Numbered from the stretch's first letter, positions 49,516 to 60,223 are shown. The stretch is DNA of 64,000 bases from Albugo candida (GCA_040437565.1 JBDOQK010000030.1:248001-312000); one strand, 5' to 3'. Notes: generated by a model not told the origin, from the sequence alone. Numbers and translations: made by a program.

Positions 49516-49905
49516 TCGTAAGTGGTTCATGTCATCTCATCGTCATAATGAGAACAACCATTGCATTTCAGATATTCCGTATCGGACGAGCTCTAATACT
49601 GGACCCCTTNNNNNNNNNNNNNNNNNNNNNNNNNNNNNNNNNNNNNNNNNNNNNNNNNNNNNNNNNNNNNNNNNNNNNNNNNNNNNNNNNNNNNNNNNNN
49701 NNNNNNNNNGATGAGCAGCATCGCCCAAAAAAGCGTATTGTCTGCCCAACGCACGTTCTGAAACGAGATACGTGTCGCTCAAAATTTGTGTTTATTCGTG
49801 CGTTTGCGTAGTCGTAAGTGGTTCATGTCATCTCATCGTCATAATGAGAACAACCATTGCATTTCAGATATTCCGTATCGGACGAGCTCTAATACTGGAC
49901 CCCTT
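49414..49905. repeat. 100-N gap flanked by identical 196-bp copies (assembly overlap)
   Basis: Ns occupy 49610-49709. Bases 49414-49609 equal 49710-49905 (end of RNase T2 and its 3' flank). The gap falsely repeats the last 33 residues of the gene. Confidence 0.95.
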
Positions 49906-49979
49906 ATTCGAGTCTAAAGTCACGCTGCTGCTACAGCCAAAGTCGTGCTGTTTGAACTCGCGTTTGATCCATGAAGTGA

Positions 49980-52589
49980 TTATACGGAACTATGTGATGA
50001 ACTGGACGCATCGTATGATGTCGAGTAGGACGGCGGGTACGCGCTGTACCCCGGAAACTGATTGCGTTGCTGCTGACGAAATGGATCGTTGGGATCACCA
50101 AACAGATTGTAAGCGGAAGAGGCTTGAGAGTTCCATTGGGGAGGCGATTGTGCAACGCTGCTAGAGTGTTGCTGACTCGCGGTCGAAGCTGCCAACTCCA
50201 GCGCCATTGCCTCATCTCGAGCAATCTGATCTTGCTCATCTCTTTGTACGCTCATTCTGTTTAGCTGATCTGCGAATTCAGCATCTTTTTGCAGCATCTG
50301 ATTGTGTCGAATGTGGACTTGAAGATCTTTTCTTTCCAAATCACGAGCCTCACAATGATCTTGAATCATTTGAATCAGCTCATTGATACGCGATAACAAT
50401 TTCTGATAGAACGTTTCGCCCTCTCTGATATGAGACGCAAGCTGATCAAACAATTCGATCCCGTCATTCAAAATTTGCATGAAAGCCTGTGTCTCCTCAA
50501 CCGCAACATTTTTCGATTTTTTCTGTTGGAATTCCTCATTCAAGCATTTGATCTTTTCAATGAGTTCTTTCTCCCTCTGTTTGCAGCTTTGGATCGGAGT
50601 CACGAAGAATTGGTGGAAATGCATCAATTCGCTCTCTTTCACCGTCGCGATCGTTTCGACTGTCAATTTTGCAAAAATGTCAACATTCTCCAAAGCTTTT
50701 CCAAATTGATCCTTCAAGCTGTCTTTCTCATCCATCAGCCGATTCAAATCAATCAAAAGTGTCGACAATTGGTTCACTACTGATTCACAATCCGAATCGT
50801 CAGACACTTCACGTTGTATCACTTCCAGTTCTGCGTCAAGAGCGGCTTTGGGCAGCTTCAATCGCTCCAAACATTTCAAACTGGCGTCCAGTTTATTCTT
50901 TACCAAATGATCGGAATTGCCACCCTCATCAACAAGCCGGGAAAAGCGTGTGATTTCATCTTGGAGCGGTTTGTTCAGTTCTCGTGATGTTGGTCTTGTC
51001 CAAATGATTGCACCGTAATTCAATCGACACGTATTATCATCGGAATCTTCCTGACAAAGACGCATTTCTGCTTGCTTGAGCTTATTTTGGGCTTCTTGCA
51101 GCATTTTGGTGTTTCGTTGCAGTCGATCTTTGAAAAACTCGCATGGCGAATGAAACGACTGAATTGTATGCTGAATTTGCGAGATTTTCCGCCACAGTCC
51201 ATTGGGAAGACCACACGTTTGTCGACTCTGGAAAGCTTCTATGGACGCAGGGAGACCCATCACACTCAATTCTTGCCTGGTCGTAGCTGTCCAATTGTTC
51301 ACAGCTTCAAATGTGGTTTTCATCAAATGTTGCAGCTCATTTCTTATCTCCAATTCTCCATCCAATAGCTCTTTCGATACAAAAACTGAAAACAGATCGT
51401 TCCATCCTTTTTGCAACTCTACCAAGTCTCCATTCTCATTTACGTAGCGAGTATCTTTCATATGCTCCTCATCCACGGAAATGGACTTGACCATCGACAC
51501 TTTGCCAACTGGACCGAGTTCTGAGGCTGAAGGGATTCTTTCCAAGTAGACATTTGCATTGTCTTTTTCTGCCGAGTGTATAGCGTCGTGAATGGCGCTG
51601 ACGAGTGATTTCAACGGCTGATAGATTCCAGAAGGCAATCGAGTCTGTTCTGCGTGTGCTACCGCCTCTTTACCAAACTGAGACGCCAACTTTAACCTTG
51701 TAATCTCCTCGCCGTACCCAACACCCATTTTCAATGCACTCTGTTTAATTGCTCTACTGTGCCAATACTGCGTCGCTGACTTCATCGTAAGCACTTGATA
51801 CTGGAGGTAACTCATCCAAATTCGATCAAGTTTTCCCGTCAAATGTGAACTTTGTGAAAATCCCAATGCTTTCTCATGAAATTCGGCGCTCTGATGGGCG
51901 AGTTTTGCTTTAATGGAATCTGAAAGTGCGTCTTTGATCGCTTTCTCATAGTAACAGGTCTGAGCCTGCGCAAGCATCAATTGGTGTAAAAGCCCCAATG
52001 ATTCAAAGGTGCAATCTGTAGTCAGCGTGAACGATACTTTCGGAAGGAATTGTTCTTTAATGTGTGAGAAACATCCAGCGGCCGCTGTAAAATGATAACA
52101 AGCTTGTTTCAATCCTATGGAGGTCGATCGGTCCGCCTTGACGCCTAATTGAGAGTCCAAGGCGCCAATATTGAACAATACGGCTATTCTCTCATATATA
52201 AATCCGTTCGTATCGCGTTCGGAAGCTTTCACTCGCGGCATAAAAGAATCAAACCACGTGAATATGAATGCATTTAGAGAGACGGGAGGGTCTGTAAATG
52301 AGAGAAAACGACGGGAGAAAGAACTTAATTGGAGGTAGTAATCGATTAAGTGTCGTTTCATTGAGATTGTAGCAATTTCTGTGGTATCGACTTTATGTTT
52401 CAACGAAATGAATCGCTCGATTGCGGAACTTTGTGCGGGCGATAGAGAGCGTGAGAGAAGATTTACGTCATTGGATTTTTGGGAAGGTGGAGGTCGTGCG
52501 CCGTATTGTGGAGCGAGAAAGTTGATTAAGGGTTGTTTGAGCTGTGTGTCGATGGAACAACCGCTTCGTTTATGGTTCACTGCGAGCAT
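49980..52589 (-). CDS. ALIX / PalA / Bro1-type ESCRT accessory protein
   Basis: Single exon, 869 residues, the usual ALIX length. N-terminal BRO1 domain (about residues 20-400): LINFLAPQYGARPPP, AVLFNIGALDSQLG and AQAQTCYYEKAIKD. The middle is strongly helical with heptad patterns, matching the V domain. The C-terminus is Gln/Ser/Pro/Tyr-rich, with NDPFRQQQ and PPSYSTSYD. BRO1 domains bind CHMP4/Snf7 in ESCRT-III, and the family works in multivesicular body sorting, cytokinesis and, in fungi, ambient pH sensing. Divergent from the DJ-1 gene, starting 132 bp away. Confidence 0.92.
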   Translation of the reverse strand: MLAVNHKRSGCSIDTQLKQPLINFLAPQYGARPPPSQKSNDVNLLSRSLSPAQSSAIERFISLKHKVDTTEIATISMKRHLIDYYLQLSSFSRRFLSFTDPPVSLNAFIFTWFDSFMPRVKASERDTNGFIYERIAVLFNIGALDSQLGVKADRSTSIGLKQACYHFTAAAGCFSHIKEQFLPKVSFTLTTDCTFESLGLLHQLMLAQAQTCYYEKAIKDALSDSIKAKLAHQSAEFHEKALGFSQSSHLTGKLDRIWMSYLQYQVLTMKSATQYWHSRAIKQSALKMGVGYGEEITRLKLASQFGKEAVAHAEQTRLPSGIYQPLKSLVSAIHDAIHSAEKDNANVYLERIPSASELGPVGKVSMVKSISVDEEHMKDTRYVNENGDLVELQKGWNDLFSVFVSKELLDGELEIRNELQHLMKTTFEAVNNWTATTRQELSVMGLPASIEAFQSRQTCGLPNGLWRKISQIQHTIQSFHSPCEFFKDRLQRNTKMLQEAQNKLKQAEMRLCQEDSDDNTCRLNYGAIIWTRPTSRELNKPLQDEITRFSRLVDEGGNSDHLVKNKLDASLKCLERLKLPKAALDAELEVIQREVSDDSDCESVVNQLSTLLIDLNRLMDEKDSLKDQFGKALENVDIFAKLTVETIATVKESELMHFHQFFVTPIQSCKQREKELIEKIKCLNEEFQQKKSKNVAVEETQAFMQILNDGIELFDQLASHIREGETFYQKLLSRINELIQMIQDHCEARDLERKDLQVHIRHNQMLQKDAEFADQLNRMSVQRDEQDQIARDEAMALELAASTASQQHSSSVAQSPPQWNSQASSAYNLFGDPNDPFRQQQRNQFPGYSAYPPSYSTSYDASSSSHSSV

Positions 52590-52721
52590 TTTCGTATTTC
52601 TTTGGAGAAGAGAGGTACAGTACCCTACCGATTAGAACGCTGAAGGTAGAGCTATTCGAAGTATTTGCGAGAGATGTCAAGCAGTTGACTATCGCACTTA
52701 CTAATAGATCCCGTACGTAAG

Positions 52722-53488
52722 ATGTTACGGCGTTGTTCGAAACTATTCCACAACAAATCTTCCATTTCATCGACGCACAAGTGCTTTGTGACTGAAACTC
52801 GGTACATGTCTAGCGCAGAAAAAGAACAACCAACAGCTCTGATACCAGTGGTATGTATCTAACAACCTGGTTATCGCTGAAATTAATGTTGAGGGCAGGC
52901 GGATGGGACAGAAGAGATCGAAGCCATCACACTTGCGGACGTGTTGACGAGAGGAAACGTAAAAGTCACAATAGCAAGTGTTGGTAAAAACGAAGAAAAT
53001 ATCGTCCATATGTCGAGAGGCGTTAAAGTACAAGCAGATTTGGCCATCGAAGCGTGTGTGGATCTTCAGTTTGATCTTATTGTTCTGCCAGGAGTACGTC
53101 TCACCCATATCACACAAAAAAGATTTTAATGAACATGTAGGGCCTTCCCGGAGCAAACCATTTACGAGATTGCTCTCTATTGACGAAATTACTGAAACAG
53201 CAAAAACACGAGGGGAAATGGTACGGAGCAATATGCGCTTCACCGGCTGTGGTCTTCTCGGTACACGATTTACTACCAATCAAAGCAACCGGATACCCTG
53301 GTTTTGAAAAAGAGTTTGGAAAATGTGAATTGGTGAATCAGCGTGTCGTTGTGTCAGAAAATTGCATAACTAGCCAAGGACCTGCAACAGCGATGGAAAT
53401 GGGTGTGAAGCTCGTAGAGCTTTTGTGTGGAGAGGAAAAAGCTGCCGAAGTTGCGAAAGGTCTTTTATTCAGCACAAAAAACGGATAA
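52722..53488 (+). CDS. DJ-1/PfpI family protein with predicted mitochondrial leader
   Basis: Exons 52722-52850, 52899-53093 and 53141-53488 give 223 residues. The core matches DJ-1 (PARK7): ADGTEEIEAITLADVLTRG (with the Glu that faces the catalytic Cys), DLIVLPGGLPGANHLRD, and GAICASPAVVF with the nucleophilic cysteine. The usual DJ-1 start corresponds to the Met at 52806, but an in-frame ATG at 52722 adds 28 residues, MLRRCSKLFHNKSSISSTHK onward, which is basic and Ser/Thr-rich like a mitochondrial presequence. DJ-1 proteins are oxidative-stress sensors or glyoxalases/deglycases. Dual localisation through two starts is possible. Confidence 0.9.
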
Positions 53489-53505
53489 AATAATATTAAA
53501 GAATT

Positions 53506-54522
53506 CTACATTAATGCGCTTCCGTCAGTATCACCTTGCTCCACCTTAACAAAAGACCCATCACGCAAAGTGTCATCTTGATGAATATGGAGTTTGTCGA
53601 CCGGCTGTTGGTGTTGAACACGCTTCTGCACAGCCACCGCCGCGATCCCGAGCACCAGAACGCCGACCATGACCGCTGCGACGGGAAGTGTCGAGAAACC
53701 TGATTTCGATGCTGCCTGCATGGAAATTGCAATTGGTTTCTCCGCGTTCGAAGTCGACATGGCTCGGACTTGCGGTTTGACGGTCAGAGGTTGAACTTGG
53801 AAATCATCGATCGGTACGGCCAAAGCCTCTGTTCGAGAAGGTTGCAAGACTTTACAAGAAATTAGAAACTGATTCTCCTCATTCTTCATCTGCCTGCAAA
53901 GCTGACAATTTGTATTAGCGACACATCCTTCCAAATTTGGCTGAGCATTCCAACATTGTGAGTTGACCACATACGAAATCGATACGAGTCCACTAGCAAA
54001 CACAGCAGAATCACAAGACGTGACCGGTGCCGCTGACGCTGGTACTGGTGCTATACTTGCAGTTGGGGCGGCCACCGGAGCTGGAGTGGTACCCGGACAC
54101 ACAACAAAATTGGCACTTTGAATTGTATCGCGATTTTTACAAAATCGGCAAGGATTTGAATTGGGAAAACAACCGTTCAATGAACTCGTCGTGCACGTGG
54201 GCTCCAAGTATGCAGATATTCCGACATCAGCGTCTCCGCGGGGAACAACATTCGCGCACTCGGAATTGGTCAGCTCTGGTGTTTGAAGTGCACCCGAAAG
54301 CGGGCACTCCATCAAATGTGCAGACTTTGTGGTGTTTTGGAATTTACACAGACGACAGAACGCTGCGAAACATCCTAACCCGCCATTTTGAACGCAAACA
54401 TCGTCATAATACGCAGTGATTCCCACCGCGAAATCGCCAGACGATACGTACGTGGAACACGGATCGCTCGATCTCTGAGCGATTGCATAGGCAATTTGAA
54501 TAGCAAATAATAGAGAACGCAT
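53506..54522 (-). CDS. Cysteine-rich type I surface protein with three repeats
   Basis: 338 residues, one exon, ATG 54522. Clear signal peptide (SLLFAIQIAYAIAQ), then three repeats of 45-50 residues, each with a G-I/V-(S/T)-A-Y-x-E/D-type block and six cysteines in a shared order (DPC, VC..., GC.., FCRLCKF / PCRFCKN / NCQLCRQ, EC/VC). An alanine/proline linker (TTPAPVAAPTASIAPVPAS) separates repeats two and three. One transmembrane helix (LPVAAVMVGVLVLGIAAVAV) and a short tail. I do not know the family; it looks lineage-specific. It probably sits on the cell surface or in secretory membranes. Confidence 0.78.
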   Translation of the reverse strand: MRSLLFAIQIAYAIAQRSSDPCSTYVSSGDFAVGITAYYDDVCVQNGGLGCFAAFCRLCKFQNTTKSAHLMECPLSGALQTPELTNSECANVVPRGDADVGISAYLEPTCTTSSLNGCFPNSNPCRFCKNRDTIQSANFVVCPGTTPAPVAAPTASIAPVPASAAPVTSCDSAVFASGLVSISYVVNSQCWNAQPNLEGCVANTNCQLCRQMKNEENQFLISCKVLQPSRTEALAVPIDDFQVQPLTVKPQVRAMSTSNAEKPIAISMQAASKSGFSTLPVAAVMVGVLVLGIAAVAVQKRVQHQQPVDKLHIHQDDTLRDGSFVKVEQGDTDGSALM

Positions 54523-55090
54523 TCAACAAAGAAATTTGGTAATGCGGTTTTGCAGTGAGAAATTGTGATTTTAATTATAGCGCGCATTTGGTATTCTAAG
54601 GGAAGAAAACTATTCAAAGATTTTGAAACTGCTCAGATCAAGTGTTATATGACATCTTAACAGTCAAGAAAATCGATCATCATGGCTGGATTTCCCGCTT
54701 GTTCAAATCGCATGCTCATATCTCTATCGATCACATCAGCATCCGATTTGCACTTGCAATGCAAAAGGGTACCTTCCACAAGAGTCATCGTCATGGCAAC
54801 ACACTGCGGACCATACGCGGAATCGATAGAAAGCACGCTGTATTGGTCAAAACACTTGTGTGATCGCTCAAAGCGGCCTTATGATTCTGCATCATTGTGA
54901 TAAGATAGAGACGTTTCTACACTTTAGGGACTGACTCGTTCAATAAACCTTCTTCGCACTGATGTATGTCATCATAGACGCACGTCTCAAACTTGGCTAA
55001 GTTTTATCATCGTCAATAAAAAAGCGAAAAAGAGCATGCATTTCGTTGGCGGAGGAAATCACAAGTGACATTTCAGTTAAGTGGTTAATA
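54523..55090. other. Intergenic spacer, nothing recognised
   Basis: Between two minus-strand genes. Only short chance frames seen. Confidence 0.45.
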
Positions 55091-56275
55091 TCAGAAATCA
55101 GATCGATTTTCTTCTTCTTTTCTATGAATTCTACCAAGTAATCTGGCTCCTATCCAGGGGTTTCGATGGTCATCTGCGCGTCGGAGATCCTGGAAAACGG
55201 ACGGAGGGGATTGGATGTATCGATCTAATACGTCTTGTGATGGGACCAGTTTCTGGTACCATTCTTTCCGCAGTGACTTGCGCTCGTCAGCTTCCATTTG
55301 ACCTCGTGCTTCTGGACACATGGAGAATATTTGGAATATCACCAATCCTGTTGCCACATTGAGGTTGAGTGAGTCTGTAAATCCATATATTGGCAAGTAT
55401 ACTCGATGTGTTGCTGCTTGGAGCATCGTCTCGCTCACTCCGTCTGTTTCTCGACCCATTACAATTGCCAGTCGATCTGGAACTGACAGTGTGCCGCTTT
55501 GCAGTGATATCGAACGTTGACTCAGATCAGTGGCCCAGACCTAGGATTGTGTGGGCAATCTAATGTATTAGATGGAAACGATGCTTACCTCGTAACCTTG
55601 AGCGAACAGCGCAACGAGACACGCTTCTGAAGTTTTAAATCGTCGAACACTTATCCATTGAGTTGATTGCTACAGCGAGCTGTTGCAGCTCATGATTGAA
55701 AATGGACGTTGAAACTTACACGAGCAATTCGACGATCAGACTTTACTTTTTTGTAGAAGGCTGGCTCTACGATCCAAACGTGCTGCACGCCCAAACATTC
55801 GGCTATCACGACACGGTGATTGAATGGATTAGTCGCTATGTTCAAGCTGTGTACCTGTACGGAGTACTGCTTGCTGGTTGAATATGTCACAACTGGCCTC
55901 CAATACAAGAATGATCCGAGAAGTACGTTGTTGCAACACTAGAGCAACATCACATCGTTGAATGTATTCCGTACTCCAAGGTCAATTAAATACCAGTTTC
56001 TGCCTTTCGAATGCGTCGTGGAACTGCGCTTTCGTCTTCTTTGGAGTCGCTATAAATAAATGTAATCAGATTCGCCATGCCTACATCCAGCATTACCTGA
56101 CAGCGTCCAGTGCTCCTTCCTCTGCAGTTACAGAGTGGTCTTTATCTTTAACCATCGGATGACTCCGGCGATATGCACATCTCCTCCATTGTGCATACAA
56201 AAGAGAGCTTTGATGAAACGCATAAGCTGCAACAAGCGTTCCGGCCACCAGCGCTGCCTCTCGACCACTTAACAT
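55091..56275 (-). CDS. SpoU/TrmH-family RNA 2'-O-methyltransferase
   Basis: Six exons (56275-56097, 56049-55994, 55938-55855, 55802-55720, 55669-55589, 55540-55091; introns 45-55 bp) give 310 residues. N-terminal hydrophobic segment (AALVAGTLVAAYAFHQSSLL), then RIRKAETVLQQRTSRIILVL, motif 1 FNQQAVLRTAECLGVQHVW, motif 2 AIVMGRETDGVSE and motif 3 VYLPIYGFTDSLNLNVATGL, the three SPOUT motifs of TrmH, which methylates G18 of tRNA. The exons are too short to be seen as one ORF; the restored motif 1 across a junction is the strongest check. The N-terminal hydrophobic stretch may be a membrane anchor or organelle signal. Confidence 0.9.
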
Positions 56276-56392
56276 GTATGCGCTTCAGTTAAGATGCAAC
56301 CTGCTGTTCGGTGCTATTACTTAAGGTACCGTCAAGTTACATGCACACTAGCCGTTAGCTTTATTTCAGTCAACAACCCTTGAATCCTTATA

Positions 56393-57759
56393 TTATTTGC
56401 TGCGATTGATAGTTGAAGGGAAAAAGCTAAGTAGAGCTGAGAGAACGCCACCAAGAAGCACAGCTGCAATCTCAAGCTGATGGTCGTTTACGAGAGATAT
56501 AAGCGCGTCTACCCGTGCAGGAGTATACTGTCGTTTCCATGCATGAAAGCGCGAGTACTTACGTACATGCGCTCCCATACTGCTCGGAAAAGCCACGCTG
56601 TGTGTGGCAATGTACTTGAAATGCATGCTGACAATTGCATCTACAAGACTGGCATCGATATCAGTGTGTTCATTGGGTCGGATAAGCCGTCGAGCTTCAT
56701 TCTTGCTCACGAGTAAGACCTCATGATACCGCGATTTCAGCTCATTGGCCACAACGACATGCATACCATACTTTTCGAGCGACAATCGCGCTTGTTTCAG
56801 TAATCGATCCCAATTTGTTTCGAGCTAACAGTTAAGTATAAGTTTTTGTGTTATAGAAATAATTTCAACTTACTTTGAACGACACAAAAAAAGCATTTGG
56901 AGCCCATTCATTTCGCAGCACACCAAGCATTTTCGGTGTTGGTAGTAATTCAAGCTTCAGTGCACCATTGCTCGACTCCATCTTGTGCTCGGTGAGCTCA
57001 GTGCTCGGAATGTAAAAATCACTCACTGCAGCGGATAGATAGAATAAGACTCTTTCTCGCCATGGCTTGACGAGCTCACTGACAAGTCGTAACGAAAAGA
57101 GATAGTCGTCGACGGTCTCAAAAGATAGTGCAAGGATACTGTTATTCCTCAAAGCATCACGATACGGTTTGATGGATTTTTCAGCCAAATGATTCATTTC
57201 CTCTTTTTCCAGAGACAACGTAATTTTGGATGGATGGGTTTCTGCACAGAGCATTCAGTCAATGCATTCGAATTAAGGACCTCAACTACCTTCATCAATT
57301 GACAAACACTTCATGAAATGTAAATCCAAATGGTTTGAAAACTCCTTCTAGGGCGCTGTATTAAGATCAGAATTTCAGTAGCGATTCGTACGAAACATAC
57401 CGGAAAGTGTCGAGCGAATGGCGCGATGGATCCAGGACGATAGAGGTAGATTACTGCGTATCCAAGCTTCAAAAGATACCTAGTTCGCGTCTAATAAGAT
57501 TTGATGGAAAATGAGCGTCCGGAAGCTCTGTGACTTACTCAACGGCTGCAGCTCCTCGCGATCCCGTCGAAAAATTGTCAAGAAATCGGACCGTATTGCG
57601 TTCTAATGGAACTGTTGTGCCTCCTGAAGTTACGACCGCAACGCAGTTCCCCGATTTTTTCTGGTTTTGCAAGAACGCATTTATTTGTTCGCTGCGAGCT
57701 GTCCTCCATGAAGGAGACGGAGTGGATAGAAAATATTGCTCAACTGTGTCGAATGACAT
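56393..57759 (-). CDS. Phosphopantothenoylcysteine synthetase with hydrophobic C-tail
   Basis: Second-to-last steps of coenzyme A synthesis: joins cysteine to 4'-phosphopantothenate. Exons 57759-57539, 57479-57401, 57347-57290, 57241-56874 and 56824-56393 give 385 residues. Family motifs: AVVTSGGTTVPLERNTVRFL, DNFSTGSRGAAA, LGYAVIYLYR, YLSAAVSDFYIP, and the substrate region LLPTPKMLG. The last 75 residues go beyond the usual enzyme and end with a hydrophobic stretch (LEIAAVLLGGVLSALLSFF) and a short polar end, like a tail anchor. A possible retained 39-bp intron near 56555 (gtacgt...cgacag) would remove 13 residues and keep the frame. Confidence 0.88.
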
Positions 57760-58182
57760 TATTTAGTGTCTTATTGTGTCTATATAGTAAGTAGCGTCTA
57801 CACGCTATTCAGAACACTAGGCTTCATAGTGAAGTGTATTCTTCTTGATTGGTTGATATACAGCGGTAATGTCAATTTTCATTTCTCAATAATTTATATA
57901 GATATGTGAAAGCTGCCAATAGTTCAACAAGATACCTTGCATGCTTCCGACATCACTTCTCCTAATCATCAGAATGTCAGTTTACAGTGTGTCTAATGTT
58001 TTCTCTTTCTCAGCAATGAACATCTGATTCTAATCGAGCGAATTGGGTTGACTCCCCTGACTCGTTGATTGGTTAGATATAAGAAACCAGTAAGAAAACC
58101 TTACGTCTCACCTGATTGAGATAGTGCAATACGACCGGATCTTATCATTTTCATACTCGTAAACGTAACCTTGTCTTGAATA
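57760..58182. other. Intergenic spacer between divergent genes
   Basis: Should hold the promoters of the PPCS and RING-H2 genes. Nothing else seen. Confidence 0.45.
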
Positions 58183-59221
58183 ATGTTCCTCCGCACACTA
58201 TATGAAGGGCGCATGCCGCGAACGCTAAACGTGCGTCATTGTGCTCCCATTTTCTCTATTGCTGTGGCTAACATCACCACTCAATAGCCGCGTTCGAACC
58301 CAGAAATTGCTTCGCATTGGCAGGCAGATACGGACACATCCAGAGAAATCGCAAAAGCTATCGAAGAAGCAGAACGCGGGAATGGTAGTGAGCACTCAAT
58401 CGAGAAAGGAATTCCGGCACTAATGCTGGCCAACATCAAAGAAACCTCATCTGACACTGCTGCAGATCGATGGCTTTCTACCTGCTTTGAGGAATTCGTA
58501 CATATTCGGGCGGATAATTTCGATCACACACCAATACAAACCCAGTTATCTCCCACAGGGCTCATCTCTATAGCTGCAGCAGATCTCGATCAGGAACCTC
58601 AAAGTAACGAGACGCCAGCGAGCCAGCCTTTTCTACAGAGGTTAGCACTCTGGAGCTTTCTGGTGAAATTGTATACTATACTCTCATTTCTGATTTAGAT
58701 TGAAAGACGGTTTATTACGAAATGTCTCGAGATCAACATCTGGTAGACGCAACGGAAGAGAAAATACCGAGGCGTCTTCACAATTGCGATTTTTGTCCAT
58801 TTTGCGAAGAGTGAATGAGCTCTCTTCTAAACATCAAGCGGTTGGAACGAATGTTTTGTACTCGCACAAAAGACTGTTTTGATGAAAGTGTTTGTAGCCG
58901 GACGATTTGGGTGGATTGTCGTACCCTCAGATTTTAAGACTTCCTACGTTCAAGTATAGTATACGTGAAATGGATCATCCAGATAAAACTCCGTGTTGTG
59001 GAGAAACGGATTTTAGCACCCTGTGAGTCATATGTATACCTTGTATACTATTCCGCTAATGCAAAGAATGTAGCTGTGCGATTTGCTGCTACACATTTGA
59101 AGCGGGTGAGGAAGTACGACTACTTTCTTGCTTTCATTATTATCATCGCGATTGCATCGATCCGTGGCTATATCAAAATCGTATGTGTCCCGTTTGCAAG
59201 TATGTCGTAATGGTAACGTAA
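58183..59221 (+). CDS. RING-H2 E3 ubiquitin ligase, rebuilt from five exons
   Basis: Exons 58183-58230, 58288-58640, 58699-58852, 58931-59022 and 59074-59221 give 264 residues. The last exon holds a perfect RING-H2: CAICCYTFEAGEE, LSCFHYYHRDCIDPWLYQN, CPVCK. Before it, ILRLPTFKYS matches the LPxxxY segment that usually precedes such RINGs. The N-terminal part is acidic and polar. Junctions 1, 2 and 4 are strong; junction 3 is uncertain because two phase-0 donors exist (58853 gttttg, 58841 gttgga). If exons 1-3 are separate, the RING piece still stands alone from ATG 58970. Confidence 0.75.
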
Positions 59222-59282
59222 TATTTCAATGTATCAAGCTTTGTTTAAATGTAATTGTGCCCTTTACTGAGAGTCTCACTAA

Positions 59283-59633
59283 GTGAGCGATTCGACTGAT
59301 GTCGGCAGAAAATCTTACTCAATATTTGAATTTGACTATGTGAAATCAATTAAAAGAATTGCAGCAACCAAGCTCGTCAAATGGTACACTGCCACGTATG
59401 GTATACAGCAATCACATGTGCTAGCTGCCTTTATGGGTTTACTAATGACAATGACGTATTCAGGAATGTATGACTTGTCGCGTAAGAGTATGTACTACTT
59501 GAAGCTGAGTCAATACATGTTGTCGCATGCATTGTCTCATTACGTATTGTCCCCTCTGAATACGATTCCTTCCAACGTGTCGCAGAAGTGTTCAATTGTG
59601 CTACAAAATACTATGCGAAAGTACATAACGTGA
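59283..59633 (+). CDS. Possible exon of a single-pass membrane protein, unrecognised
   Basis: A 116-codon frame with no ATG near its 5' end (begins GTG) and a preceding acceptor-like ctaag, so a first exon may be missing. One likely transmembrane helix (AAFMGLLMTMTYSGMY) and Tyr/Ser-rich flanks. No family recognised and I could not find the upstream exon. Confidence 0.35.
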   Translation: MSDSTDVGRKSYSIFEFDYVKSIKRIAATKLVKWYTATYGIQQSHVLAAFMGLLMTMTYSGMYDLSRKSMYYLKLSQYMLSHALSHYVLSPLNTIPSNVSQKCSIVLQNTMRKYIT

Positions 59634-59828
59634 TCTGATACAAATCAAGTAAATACCCGAGCGATGAGACATAGGACGTGTTTCGTTTGAATGTAAAACG
59701 TTAGCAACAATTAGTCTCATCGCAAAATTAGTGCGTTGAAGTGTTGTCTATGAGAATTCAATCAAGTGAATTTTGTCCCTGCACAATATCTCTTTCAATC
59801 ACTTTTGAATTTACCAGTAAACTGAAAC

Positions 59829-60113
59829 ATGAAGCTATCAATCTGCGCACCAATTTTTCTTCTAAGCGTCGCCGTTGAAGGTCTTTCTGATGATATGCAA
59901 CACACGAAAACAATATTGAGAAATCCTCAAAATTATAACGGGGGTAGAATGAAGATGGGCAAGCACAGTAAATCAGACGGAACAGAGATCCATGAGATGA
60001 ATGCCGACATTATGCCTGAGAAGGATAATCGAAACAACAAGGGAGATACCGGGAAAAAACATCGAACACGGTTTGTAAAAGATCGTCAAGGCTCAGGAAA
60101 TACAAACAAATAA
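59829..60113 (+). CDS. Small secreted protein, candidate effector
   Basis: 94 residues from ATG 59829 with a clean signal peptide (LSICAPIFLLSVAVEG). The mature part is highly charged, Lys/Asn/Asp-rich, with no cysteines and no hydrophobic stretch: MQHTKTILRNPQN, then HSKSDGTEIHEMN, ending basic. No RXLR, CHxC or crinkler motif by eye. Size, charge and signal are typical of unassigned secreted proteins of plant-pathogenic oomycetes, but nothing here proves a role in infection. The next 100 bp after the stop are AT-rich. Confidence 0.6.
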   Translation: MKLSICAPIFLLSVAVEGLSDDMQHTKTILRNPQNYNGGRMKMGKHSKSDGTEIHEMNADIMPEKDNRNNKGDTGKKHRTRFVKDRQGSGNTNK

Positions 60114-60223
60114 TTCGTAATATACACACTATTTACCTCAATTTATACTGTTTCATTGCACTGGTTGTCTGGTTCTTCAACTATTAGTTTTGAATAGCAC
60201 TTAAGATTTGCTTCAAACAGATA

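Noticed and set aside
49710-49905. A second RNase T2 C-terminus
   Set aside because: Exact duplicate of 49414-49609 caused by the same kind of overlap.
52381-52635. Plus-strand 84-residue ORF over the ALIX start
   Set aside because: Antisense shadow of the BRO1 N-terminus with no supporting features.
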